NCBI GenBank assembly: GCA_016219015.1
Contig: JACRCL010000012.1
Coordinates: 62,001-126,000 of the forward strand
DNA: 64,000 nucleotides
DNA from: Deltaproteobacteria bacterium
GTDB lineage: Bacteria > Desulfobacterota > GWC2-55-46
Direction: 5' to 3'
In this document: piece after piece, positions 50,468 to 58,502 of the stretch
Layout of the letters: every line of letters begins with the position of its first letter
How positions within the stretch are numbered: the stretch's first letter is position 1
Made by a program: the position numbers and the translations under genes
Notes under the pieces: generated by a model
Seen by the model: only the letters and a program-made list of their open reading frames with translations
Databases searched by the model: none
What the model was told of the DNA's origin: nothing

Positions 50468-51836
50468 ATTTGCTGAGTTTATACCTCATCGACCTGAATG
50501 AAAGCCCGAGGAGCTCCGCGGCCTTTTTCTTTACGCCCCCGGTCTTTTTCAGCGCGTCGAGTATGATCGTCTTTTCGAACTCCTCGACGGTCTTTTCGAG
50601 GTCTACCTTTCCTTCCATCAGGGGGTGCGCCTTCGGGTCCGCGACTGAGTCCTTGCGCCTCTGTCTTACGTAGTCGGGCAGGCACTCCGGCGTTATGGAG
50701 CCGGAGGACTCGAACGCGACGGCCCTCTCCATGATATTTTCAAGCTCGCGGACGTTGCCGGTGTAATCGTAATCGACAAGGAGCCTCATCGCCTCCTCGG
50801 ATATCCTGTTGATGGGCTTGCCGAGGTCTTTTGAGAACTTCTCCATGAAGAACTTCGAGAGCGCCGGTATGTCCTCTTTCCTGTCCCTCAAGGGCGGCAG
50901 GTCTATCCTTATGACGTTCAGCCTGTAGAAGAGGTCCTCGCGGAACCGCCCGGACTTCACCTCGGATTCGATGTCCCTGTTGGAGGCCGCCACGAGCCTT
51001 ATATCGACGCAGATATCCCCGTTACCCCCGACCCTCCTGAAGCTCCGTTCCTGGATGAAGCGCAGCAATTTTACCTGGAGGTGCAGAGGGAGCTCGCTTA
51101 TCTCGTCGAGGAAGAGCGTCCCGCCGTCGGCCTGCTCGGCCAGCCCTTCCTTGTTCGCCACGGCCCCGGTGAACGCGCCCTTCTGGTGGCCGAAGAGCTC
51201 GCTCTCAAGTAGGTTCTCGGGTATCGCCCCGCAGTTGATGGCAACAAAGGGCCTGTCCTTCCTGTCGCTCTCGTAGTGTATCGCGCGGGCGACCAGCTCT
51301 TTTCCCGTGCCGCTCTCTCCGGTTATGAAGACGTTGGACTTCGTGGAGGCGATGCTCTCGATGAAGCCGTATATCTCGCTCATCCTCGGGCTCGTGCCGA
51401 CGATGTTGGAAAAGCCGTACTTCCTCTTGAGGTCCTTCTTTAAAAGGCGGTTCTCGTTCTCAAGGCTCCTGAGCTTCAGGGCCTTTTTTATGCTGAGCCT
51501 TATGGCGTCGTTGTTGAAGGGCTTTAGTATGTAATCGGCGGCCCCGGCCTTCATCGCCTCTATCGCGGTCTCGACCGAGGCGTAGGCGGTTATCATCACC
51601 ACAAGGGCCTCGGGGTCGTGGTCCTTAAGCGCCTTCAGGAACTCCACTCCCCCCATGCCCGGCATCCTTACGTCTGTTATGACGAGGTCGACGCGGTTGT
51701 TCCGGCAGAAATCCAGCGCGTCCTTCGCGCCGTCGATGCCTTCGGCGTCGTAGCCCTCCTTACCGAGCATTATCTCGAGGAAGTCCCTCATGTCCTTCTC
51801 GTCGTCTACTATGATTATCTTTTTTTTCGCCGCCAT
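50448..51836 (-). CDS. pilR: PilR-type sigma-54-dependent response regulator
   Basis: 462 residues. Receiver (VDLVITDVRMPGMGGVEF, acceptor Asp near 55), AAA+ with Walker A GESGTGKE, intact sigma-54 loop GAFTGA, DEISELPLHLQ, and a C-terminal Fis-type helix-turn-helix (GGVKKKAAELLGLSFRSMRYKLSKY). It should activate pilA from the sigma-54 promoter at 48033. Gene order pilS-pilR with a 26-base gap; downstream the TPR gene overlaps it by 20 bases. Confidence 0.92.
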   Translation of the reverse strand: MAAKKKIIIVDDEKDMRDFLEIMLGKEGYDAEGIDGAKDALDFCRNNRVDLVITDVRMPGMGGVEFLKALKDHDPEALVVMITAYASVETAIEAMKAGAADYILKPFNNDAIRLSIKKALKLRSLENENRLLKKDLKRKYGFSNIVGTSPRMSEIYGFIESIASTKSNVFITGESGTGKELVARAIHYESDRKDRPFVAINCGAIPENLLESELFGHQKGAFTGAVANKEGLAEQADGGTLFLDEISELPLHLQVKLLRFIQERSFRRVGGNGDICVDIRLVAASNRDIESEVKSGRFREDLFYRLNVIRIDLPPLRDRKEDIPALSKFFMEKFSKDLGKPINRISEEAMRLLVDYDYTGNVRELENIMERAVAFESSGSITPECLPDYVRQRRKDSVADPKAHPLMEGKVDLEKTVEEFEKTIILDALKKTGGVKKKAAELLGLSFRSMRYKLSKYDISEN

Positions 51837-51862
51837 ATCCTCTTATAATATCCTTGTACGGG

Positions 51863-53530
51863 TCATCCGAGGGAGCTTACGGCCTCGACAGGCAGTTTTA
51901 TCTCGAACGCCGCCCCTTTTCCCGTCCTGCTCCTGACCTCTATCGACCCGCCGTGGGTCTCTATTATCCTGTGCACTATGGCAAGCCCGAGCCCGGTGCC
52001 GGCGTTCTTGGTGGAGAAGAACGGGTCGAATATCTTCGCCGCGTGCTCCGGCTTTATCCCTTTGCCGGTGTCCTCCACCCTGATACTCACAAACCCAGGC
52101 GAAATTCCGGCCTGAGCGTGGCCCCCGGGCGGGATAAGCCTGGAAGTGACAGTGAGGGTCCCGGCGCCGTCCATGGCCTGGGCGGCGTTGATAAAGAGGT
52201 TCCAGAAGACCTGCCCGAGCTGGCGCGCGTCCCCCTGTATGAGGGCCCCGGGGGCGTCCATCACTATCCTTATCCCGGAAGCCTCCGGGCGGTTCCTGAA
52301 TACCTTTACAGTATCTTCTATCACGGCGCCTATATTCACGACGTCCCTTTTCTCCTGTGCCGGCCTCGCGAAAAGGAGGTAGTCCGTTATAAGGGCATTG
52401 AGCCTCTCGGTCTCCCTCAGCACTATCTCCATCAACTTATTGTCCTCGGCCGAAAGCGCGAGGTCCTCATTCAACAACTGTATCGAGCCGCTTATGGAGG
52501 CGAGCGGGTTCCTTATCTCGTGGGCTATGCCGACGGAGAGCTCCCCGAGGGCCTTCAGTTTCTCGTCCCTCCGGAGCTGCTCCTCGAGGGCCTTCAATTG
52601 CGTCAGGTCCTGGAATATCACGATCTGGTCGACGTCCCCCCCCTGCCCCTCGGAGATGGTAAACCCGAGATGGACCTCCTCCCCGTCCTTCCTCTTGAAC
52701 TTCTTCTCGAAACGCGCGTTGTTACGGTCGATCCCGTCCCCGGCGGCCTTTATCATCTCCGGGAAGACCTCGTCGATGTTCCTGTAGTAGACCTCCCGCA
52801 GCGTATAGCCCGTGACAAGCTCGGCCTCGCGGTTGAAAGACGTTATCCTCAACTGTTCGTCGAGCGTCATTATGCCGCTCGTGATGTTCTCCACTATCTG
52901 GCGGTTCAGTATCTCGAGCCGCTCGAAGTCTATCTCCTTCTCCTCCAGCTCCCTCTCGGCCCTGAGCGTCTTCTCGGCGAGGTAGCCCGTCAGGTATGCC
53001 ACCGTGAAGTAGGCGAGGATGTTGGTCGCCACCGTCGTGAACACTTCCTCCCAGCCGGGGGTTGCCATCGAGTGTATGACCTTGTACTTTGCCGGCAGCA
53101 TCCTGTAGAAGTCCATGTCTATAAGGACCCCGTAGGCTATGCTGGCAACCGATGCCGCGTAGAAGCCTCCCCGTTTGCTCAGAAGTATGGCCGCGCCAAT
53201 GACCGAAAGCGGGTAAAGCGCATGCAGGTAGCTCTCGGTCCCGCCCGTTATGTAGACGATGACGGTGGCCAGCGCTATGTCTACGGTTACCTGGAGGTAG
53301 GTGAAGGATACTAAATTCTCTATCCGGTTCAGGGCAAGGGAATAGAAGATGGTGAGGAGGCCTACGGTTACTACTACGGCATAGATGGGGTAGAAGTTGA
53401 TCTGGGCGTAGGAATACTCCTTTATCTGGAACCACGTGGTTATGCCCAGGAAGGCGAGCGCAAGCACTACCCTCAAGACCATCATGGCCAGTATCTTGGC
53501 CTTAAGCGGATGTGGGGAGGATGCCTGCAT
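51863..53530 (-). CDS. pilS: PilS-type membrane sensor histidine kinase
   Basis: 555 residues. Six predicted membrane helices in the first 190 residues (MVLRVVLALAFLGITTWF; YPIYAVVVTVGLLTIFYS; VDIALATVIVYITGG...), as in PilS; PAS domain (LNRQIVENITSGIMTLDEQL, about 210-330), H-box VGIAHEIRNPLASISGSIQL near 345, and HATPase motifs NLFINAAQAM, DTGKGI, GTGLGLAI. It phosphorylates PilR. It lies between pilC and pilR with short gaps. Confidence 0.9.
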   Translation of the reverse strand: MQASSPHPLKAKILAMMVLRVVLALAFLGITTWFQIKEYSYAQINFYPIYAVVVTVGLLTIFYSLALNRIENLVSFTYLQVTVDIALATVIVYITGGTESYLHALYPLSVIGAAILLSKRGGFYAASVASIAYGVLIDMDFYRMLPAKYKVIHSMATPGWEEVFTTVATNILAYFTVAYLTGYLAEKTLRAERELEEKEIDFERLEILNRQIVENITSGIMTLDEQLRITSFNREAELVTGYTLREVYYRNIDEVFPEMIKAAGDGIDRNNARFEKKFKRKDGEEVHLGFTISEGQGGDVDQIVIFQDLTQLKALEEQLRRDEKLKALGELSVGIAHEIRNPLASISGSIQLLNEDLALSAEDNKLMEIVLRETERLNALITDYLLFARPAQEKRDVVNIGAVIEDTVKVFRNRPEASGIRIVMDAPGALIQGDARQLGQVFWNLFINAAQAMDGAGTLTVTSRLIPPGGHAQAGISPGFVSIRVEDTGKGIKPEHAAKIFDPFFSTKNAGTGLGLAIVHRIIETHGGSIEVRSRTGKGAAFEIKLPVEAVSSLG

Positions 53531-53541
53531 AGTTTTGGGGT

Positions 53542-54759
53542 TTAGCCCGCGGCGGCCCCGGCGATCTGGAATATCGGGAGGTAGAGCGCTATTACGAGCC
53601 CGCCCACTACAATCCCGAGGAAGGCCATGAGCATCGGCTCTATAAGGGAGGTGAGCGAGTCGACTGCCACGTCGACCTCTTCCTCATAAAAGTCGGCTAT
53701 CTTCGTGAGCATGGTATCGAGGGCGCCGGTCGATTCGCCCACGGCTATCATCTGAGTTACCATGCCGGGGAAGACCTTCGTCTCTATCAAGGGCTCCGCC
53801 AGGGTCTTGCCCTGGGAGAGGCTTGTCCGCGCCTTCATTATCGCCTCCTCTATGATGACGTTGCCGGAGGTCTTCGAGACTATCTCGAGCGCTTCGAGTA
53901 TGGGCACCCCGCTCGATAACATCGTGCCGAGCGTGCGGGTGAACCGAGCAACGGCCGTCTTCCTTACGAGGTCCCCCACTACCGGCAGCTTCAGGAATAT
54001 CGTGTCCATGACCTTGCGGCCCTTGGGGGTCTTGTAGGTCCTGTTAAGGGCCACCCCTATGCCTACGATGCCGCCGAGCATCATGTACCAGTAATGCTGG
54101 AGGGCCTTGCTCAGGTTAACGACCATCTGTGTGGGCGCCGGCAAGGCCTGGCCGAAGCCCGCGAACATCTCCTGGAATATGGGGACGACCCACAGAAGAA
54201 GTCCCGTGACCACGAGGCAGGCTATCACTATGACCGCCGTCGGGTAGGTCATCGCGCTTTTTACCTTGCCTTTGAGCTTCTCGGCCTTCTCCAGAAACCC
54301 CGAGAGCCTGTTAAGTATGGTATCGAGTATGCCGCCCACCTCTCCGGCGGCTATGAGGTTCACGTAAAGGCCGTCGAAGACCTTCGGGTGCTTCCTCAGG
54401 GCGTCCGCGAAGGTCGAACCGCCCTCCACCGAGCTTTTCACGTCGAAGAGGACCTTCTTGAACTCGGGGTTTTCCTGCTGGGAGGCGAGTATGTCGAGGC
54501 ACTGCACCAGCGGCAGGCCCGCGTCGATCATCGTGGCGAACTGGCGGCTGAATATGACGAGTTCCTTGGTCTTGACCCCGCGCCCGAGCCCCGGGATCTT
54601 CAGGTCGCTTAAACTAAACCCCTTCTTCTCGTTTATCGAGGCGGGCATTATCTGCTGGCGCCTCAAGGCGGCTGTGGCCTGGGAGAGGCTGGCGGCCTGC
54701 AATTCGCCCTTTTTCATCTCCCCGGTCACTGTCTTTCCGGTATAGACGAACGTCGGCAT
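53542..54759 (-). CDS. pilC: Type IV pilus inner-membrane platform protein PilC
   Basis: 405 residues, two T2SSF domains. N-terminal FVYTGKTVTGEMKKGELQA, first domain around KELVIFSRQFATMIDAGLPLVQCLDIL, repeated in VARFTRTLGTMLSSGVPILEALEI; three membrane helices (about 170-190, 222-240, 375-398). Connects the assembly ATPase to the pilus. It follows pilT by 2 bases. Confidence 0.95.
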   Translation of the reverse strand: MPTFVYTGKTVTGEMKKGELQAASLSQATAALRRQQIMPASINEKKGFSLSDLKIPGLGRGVKTKELVIFSRQFATMIDAGLPLVQCLDILASQQENPEFKKVLFDVKSSVEGGSTFADALRKHPKVFDGLYVNLIAAGEVGGILDTILNRLSGFLEKAEKLKGKVKSAMTYPTAVIVIACLVVTGLLLWVVPIFQEMFAGFGQALPAPTQMVVNLSKALQHYWYMMLGGIVGIGVALNRTYKTPKGRKVMDTIFLKLPVVGDLVRKTAVARFTRTLGTMLSSGVPILEALEIVSKTSGNVIIEEAIMKARTSLSQGKTLAEPLIETKVFPGMVTQMIAVGESTGALDTMLTKIADFYEEEVDVAVDSLTSLIEPMLMAFLGIVVGGLVIALYLPIFQIAGAAAG

Positions 54760-54761
54760 GG

Positions 54762-55883
54762 TTATGCGCTCCTACCGGAAGGCGCGCCCGCCCGAAGCAC
54801 CCCGGCGTTTACCATCAACTGCCGGAGCTCGTCAGGCTCCTGGCTCCTGCCGAGCGCTTCTTCGAGCGTTACGAGCCTTCTCGCATAGAGGTTCATGAAG
54901 CTCTGGTTCATCGTCTGCATCCCGAACTTGGTCTGCCCGACCTGCATCTGCGAATATATCTGGTGGACCTTGTCTTCCCTTATGAGGTTCCTTATGGCGG
55001 CGTTCGGTATCATTATCTCCAGGGCCACCACCCTGCCCTTGCCGTCCGCCCGGGGGACCAGGAGCTGGGACAACACGCCTTCGAGGACGAAAGAGAGCTG
55101 CGCCCTTGTCTGCTGCTGCTGGTGGGCCGGGAATACGTCTATGATCCTGTTTATGGTCTGCACGCAGGAGTTGGTGTGCAGCGTTGCGAAGCACAGGTGC
55201 CCTGTCTCGGCTATCGTCAGGGCCGTCTCGATCGTCTCCATGTCACGGAGCTCGCCCAGGAGCACGACGTCCGGGTCCTGCCTGAGCACGTACTTGAGGG
55301 CCTTCTTGAACGCGTGGGTGTCGTAGCCGACCTCCCTCTGGTTCACGAGGGCGGTCTTTGAGCTGTGGAGGTACTCTATCGGGTCTTCTATCGTTATTAT
55401 GTGCTCGGCCCGTTCGGTGTTGACCCTGTCTATCATTGAGGCGAGCGTCGTCGATTTGCCGCTCCCCGTGGGGCCGGTGACGAGGATCAGGCCCCTCGGC
55501 TTCTTGGAAAGATCCTCGACTATGGGCGGCAGGCCCAGTTCCTGGAACGATTTTATCTTGAACGGGATGGTCCTGAAGGCCCCGGCCACCGTCCCCCTCT
55601 GGACGAAGAGGTTGCCCCTGAACCTGCTCAGGCCCTTTATCCCGAAGGAGAAATCGAGCTCGTTCTCCTCCTCGAACTTCTGCTTCTGGATGTCCGTGAG
55701 TATGGCATAGCAGAGCTGCTTCGAGTCTACCCCGGTAAACGCCGGCGAGTTCATGGGGCTCAGCTTCCCGTGGAGCCTTATCCTCGGGGGAGAGCCCGCC
55801 GATATGTGGAGGTCCGAGCCCCCCTGGTCGACCATGACCCTAAGGAGCTCCTGCAGGTTGTACTTTGTGCCTTCTACGCCCAT
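54762..55883 (-). CDS. pilT: Type IV pilus retraction ATPase PilT
   Basis: 373 residues. PAS-like N-terminal domain (LHGKLSPMNSPAFTGVDSKQ), Walker A GPTGSGKSTTLASMID near 139, Asp box ITIEDPIEY, Walker B VVLLGELRDMETI, His box TGHLCFATLHTNS, and the C-terminal retraction helix region with VTLEEALGRSQEPDEL (the AIRNLIRE motif is present as NAAIRNLIREDK). Depolymerises the pilus. GAGG precedes the ATG. A 318-base gap containing a repeat element separates it from pilB. Confidence 0.95.
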   Translation of the reverse strand: MGVEGTKYNLQELLRVMVDQGGSDLHISAGSPPRIRLHGKLSPMNSPAFTGVDSKQLCYAILTDIQKQKFEEENELDFSFGIKGLSRFRGNLFVQRGTVAGAFRTIPFKIKSFQELGLPPIVEDLSKKPRGLILVTGPTGSGKSTTLASMIDRVNTERAEHIITIEDPIEYLHSSKTALVNQREVGYDTHAFKKALKYVLRQDPDVVLLGELRDMETIETALTIAETGHLCFATLHTNSCVQTINRIIDVFPAHQQQQTRAQLSFVLEGVLSQLLVPRADGKGRVVALEIMIPNAAIRNLIREDKVHQIYSQMQVGQTKFGMQTMNQSFMNLYARRLVTLEEALGRSQEPDELRQLMVNAGVLRAGAPSGRSA

Positions 55884-56201
55884 TTTTACCTCGCCTTCTC
55901 CCGTGCTATTTATTCGGAGGTCTTCTGAAAATCTTAACCCATGAGGCGCGTAAATATTAGGACAAAAGTTACAAAAAAGGTCTAACGGAAGGACTTTTAA
56001 GGTTTTTCCTGAAAGATAGTTGAAAAATCGGGGTAGCCGCCCCCTCTGGAGGCTAACAGGTTGCTGAAAAACTCAAGTTCAGGCTGCTCAAAAAGTCAAA
56101 GATGCAAGGAGTCGAAAAATGAGGAATGAGACGTACTTACCTTTGTACGCCGCAATGACGAATTTTGAAGACGACGCCGTAGAGGCTTTTTCAGCAGCCT
56201 G
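55884..56201. other. Intergenic region between pilB and pilT
   Basis: 318 bases without a gene. The pilB side is filled by a palindromic element (56054-56205). The pilT side (55884-56050) is AT-rich with no promoter I can defend; transcription into pilT may be read-through from pilB or come from an unrecognised promoter here. Confidence 0.5.
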
Positions 56202-56205
56202 CTAA
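56054..56205. mobile_element. Miniature element with TTAGCAGGCTGCTGAAAAA-type ends
   Basis: About 152 bases. Right end CTTTTTCAGCAGCCTGCTAA; left end TAACAGGTTGCTGAAAAACTC, complementary with three mismatches; an internal CAGGCTGCTCAAAAAG repeats the motif. The pilB stop codon (complement of CTA at 56202-56204) lies inside the right end, so the element supplies the pilB termination codon. Confidence 0.78.
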
Positions 56206-57899
56206 TCGGCCATCGTCACCCTCAATATCTCCTCTATGGTGGTAACGCCCTCGGAGACCTTCGTTACGCCGCTCATCCGGAGCGACTTCATCCCGTCCTT
56301 GACGGCCGCCCTCTTTATCTCGGCCGACGACGCGCCGTTCAAGACCAGCTCCTTTATGCTCTCGGTAAACGGCATCACCTCGTAGAGCGCTATCCTGCCC
56401 TTGTACCCGGTGCCGTTGCACGTGGCGCAGCCCTTGCCCTTCGAGCACTCCATCTTCCTCGCGTCCTGGGGCGATACCCCGAGGTCCGTCAATACCTTCT
56501 CGCCTATCTGGAGCTTCTCCCTGCAGTCCTTGCATATCTTCCTCGCCAGCCTCTGCGCGAGTATGAGGTTGCAGGACGAAGACACGAGGAACGGCTCTAT
56601 GCCCATGTTGAGGAGCCTGTTTACCGTGGAAGGGGCGTCGTTGGTATGCAGGGTTGAGAGCACCATGTGGCCCGTGAGGGCCGCCTTTACCGCTATCTCG
56701 GCGGTTTCGTAGTCCCTTATCTCGCCGACCATTATTATGTCCGGGTCCTGCCGGAGGAAGCTCCTCAACGACGCGGCGAAGTTCAGGCCTATGTCCTCGT
56801 GCATCTGGACCTGGTTTATGCCCATGAGGTTGAACTCGACCGGGTCCTCGGCGGTCGATATGTTCTCGCTTATCTTGTTAAGCTCGGACAGGGCCGAGTA
56901 AAGGGTGGTCGTCTTTCCGCTCCCCGTGGGCCCCGTGACGAGCACTATGCCCCAGGGCTTGTGTATGGCGTTCATGAAGTCCTTCAGGGCCTTCTCCTCG
57001 AACCCGAGCTTCGTCATGTCGAGCTGGAGGTTGCTCTTGTCGAGGAGCCTTAAGACGACCTTCTCGCCGAAGAGCGTCGGCAGCACGGAGACGCGGTAGT
57101 CCATCTCCTTGCTCTTGGAGAGCTTGAGCTTAATCCTGCCGTCCTGCGGGAGCCTGCGCTCGGCTATGTCGAGCTGACTCATGATCTTTATCCTGGACAC
57201 GATCGCGTTCTTGAGCTTCATCGGAGGCTTCATGACCTCCTGGAGGATGCCGTCTATCCTGTACCTTACGCGGAAGGTCTTCTCGTAGGGCTCGATGTGG
57301 ATGTCGCTGGCGCCCTTTTTGATGGCGTCCGTGAGTATGAGGTTGACGAGCTTTACGACGGGCGCGTCCTCGACGGCCTTCTTGAGGTCGGTTATGTCTA
57401 CCTCTTCCTCGTCCTTTATTATCTCCATCTCGCCCTCGTCGAACTCGGTCAAGACCCCTTCAAGGCCCATCTCCGGGGTCTCGTAGACCTTCTCGATGGC
57501 TGACTTTATGGCGGCGTCCGAGGCCACCAGGGGCTCGACGTTATAGCCGGTGAGGAACTTTATGTCGTCTATGGCGAATATGTTGGAGGGGTCGGCCATG
57601 GCCACTACAAGGGTCGAGCCGGTCCTGCTTATAGGTATCACCTGGTACTTCTGGGCTACGTCCTCCGGTATCAGCTTTATTATCTCGCGGTCTATTTCCT
57701 GGGTGGCAAGGTCAATGGTCGGTATGCCGTACTGCCTGCTCAAAAACGCGGTCAGGTCTTTTTCGGTTATATAGCCGAGCTTTGTAAGGTTATAGCCGAG
57801 CCTGCCGCCGCTCTTTTTCTGCTCATCGATGGCCTTTTTGAGCTGTTCGGGTGATATGAGTTTTTCTCTGAGTAAAAGCTCGCCTATGCGGTCTGTCAT
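56202..57899 (-). CDS. pilB: Type IV pilus assembly ATPase PilB
   Basis: 565 residues. N-terminal MshEN/GspE domain (LGYITEKDLTAFLSRQYGIP), Walker A GPTGSGKTTTLYSALSE near 325, Asp box STAEDPVEF, Walker B IIMVGEIRDYETAE, His box TGHMVLSTLHTNDAPS, and a zinc-type tetracysteine (CKDC...CSKGKGCATC, about 457-492). Powers pilus extension. The last residues (VTMAD) end at a TAG contributed by a repeat element. First gene of the pil operon, with promoter at 57944-57973. Confidence 0.95.
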   Translation of the reverse strand: MTDRIGELLLREKLISPEQLKKAIDEQKKSGGRLGYNLTKLGYITEKDLTAFLSRQYGIPTIDLATQEIDREIIKLIPEDVAQKYQVIPISRTGSTLVVAMADPSNIFAIDDIKFLTGYNVEPLVASDAAIKSAIEKVYETPEMGLEGVLTEFDEGEMEIIKDEEEVDITDLKKAVEDAPVVKLVNLILTDAIKKGASDIHIEPYEKTFRVRYRIDGILQEVMKPPMKLKNAIVSRIKIMSQLDIAERRLPQDGRIKLKLSKSKEMDYRVSVLPTLFGEKVVLRLLDKSNLQLDMTKLGFEEKALKDFMNAIHKPWGIVLVTGPTGSGKTTTLYSALSELNKISENISTAEDPVEFNLMGINQVQMHEDIGLNFAASLRSFLRQDPDIIMVGEIRDYETAEIAVKAALTGHMVLSTLHTNDAPSTVNRLLNMGIEPFLVSSSCNLILAQRLARKICKDCREKLQIGEKVLTDLGVSPQDARKMECSKGKGCATCNGTGYKGRIALYEVMPFTESIKELVLNGASSAEIKRAAVKDGMKSLRMSGVTKVSEGVTTIEEILRVTMAD

Positions 57900-57921
57900 C
57901 GTATCCTAAGTATCCTTATGG

Positions 57922-57936
57922 TGACAAAAATTGTCG
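57922..57936 (-). promoter_or_regulatory. TGACA-N5-TGTC palindrome at the pilB start site
   Basis: TGACA-AAAAT-TGTCG: the same half-sites and 5-base spacing as the two pilA upstream boxes, with one outer base changed. It lies between the -10 element and the pilB ATG, overlapping the predicted transcription start, where bound protein would repress. Confidence 0.55.
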
Positions 57937-57943
57937 TCGACAT

Positions 57944-57973
57944 ATATTACTAAAAATCGTCGTTTTATGTCAA
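57944..57973 (-). promoter_or_regulatory. Sigma-70-type promoter of the pil operon
   Basis: Minus strand: perfect TTGACA (57968-57973), 18-base spacer, TAATAT (57944-57949). Predicted start near 57937, leader of about 38 bases. Confidence 0.65.
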
Positions 57974-58032
57974 GGTAATTAGCCCCTTGTTTTTGCTGAT
58001 TTTTTTAATGATTTCACCTGTTTTACGGGTGT

Positions 58033-58410
58033 TTACGAATACTTCCTCGCGGTTTCCACTATCTCTTCGGCAAAAAAGGGCTTCCTGATGTAGACGTCTA
58101 TCATCCCTTCCCTTATCCCCTGGTAAATGGCCCTGTCCGCGTCCTTGAAATACCCTGTAAACAGGACCACGCGGGCCTTCGGGTCGACCTTTTTTATCTG
58201 CCTGAATGTCTCCAGCCCGTCCATGCCCGGCATCATCATGTCCATGAAAATAAGCTCGTAATTCGACCCTTGTACGGCCTCCAGGGCCTCCTTGCCGCTG
58301 GTCACGTAGCTCGCCTTGAAGCCCGCGTCCTTCAATATCTCCGATATCCCGATGCCGACCGTCTCCTCGTCGTCAACGATAAGTACGCTTTTCCTGTCAA
58401 CCCCAGCCAT
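58033..58410 (-). CDS. Single-domain response regulator
   Basis: 125 residues, receiver domain only. Acidic pocket DDEE near 14, acceptor Asp in ELIFMDMMMPGMDGLE near 57, conserved Thr in VVLFTGYFKDAD, Lys in VYIRKPFFAEE. No output domain, so it probably acts through protein contacts in a phosphorelay. AAAGGGGG precedes the ATG. It lies 92 bases downstream of the haem-motif sensor kinase on the same strand, its likely partner. Confidence 0.9.
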   Translation of the reverse strand: MAGVDRKSVLIVDDEETVGIGISEILKDAGFKASYVTSGKEALEAVQGSNYELIFMDMMMPGMDGLETFRQIKKVDPKARVVLFTGYFKDADRAIYQGIREGMIDVYIRKPFFAEEIVETARKYS

Positions 58411-58502
58411 GCGGGCCCCCTTTCTTTTATCGGAATTTTTGCGTAAACCTTAAACATCCGAAGGAAAGTATCTAAATGTCATCTTTTATTAAAAAGCCCC
58501 CT

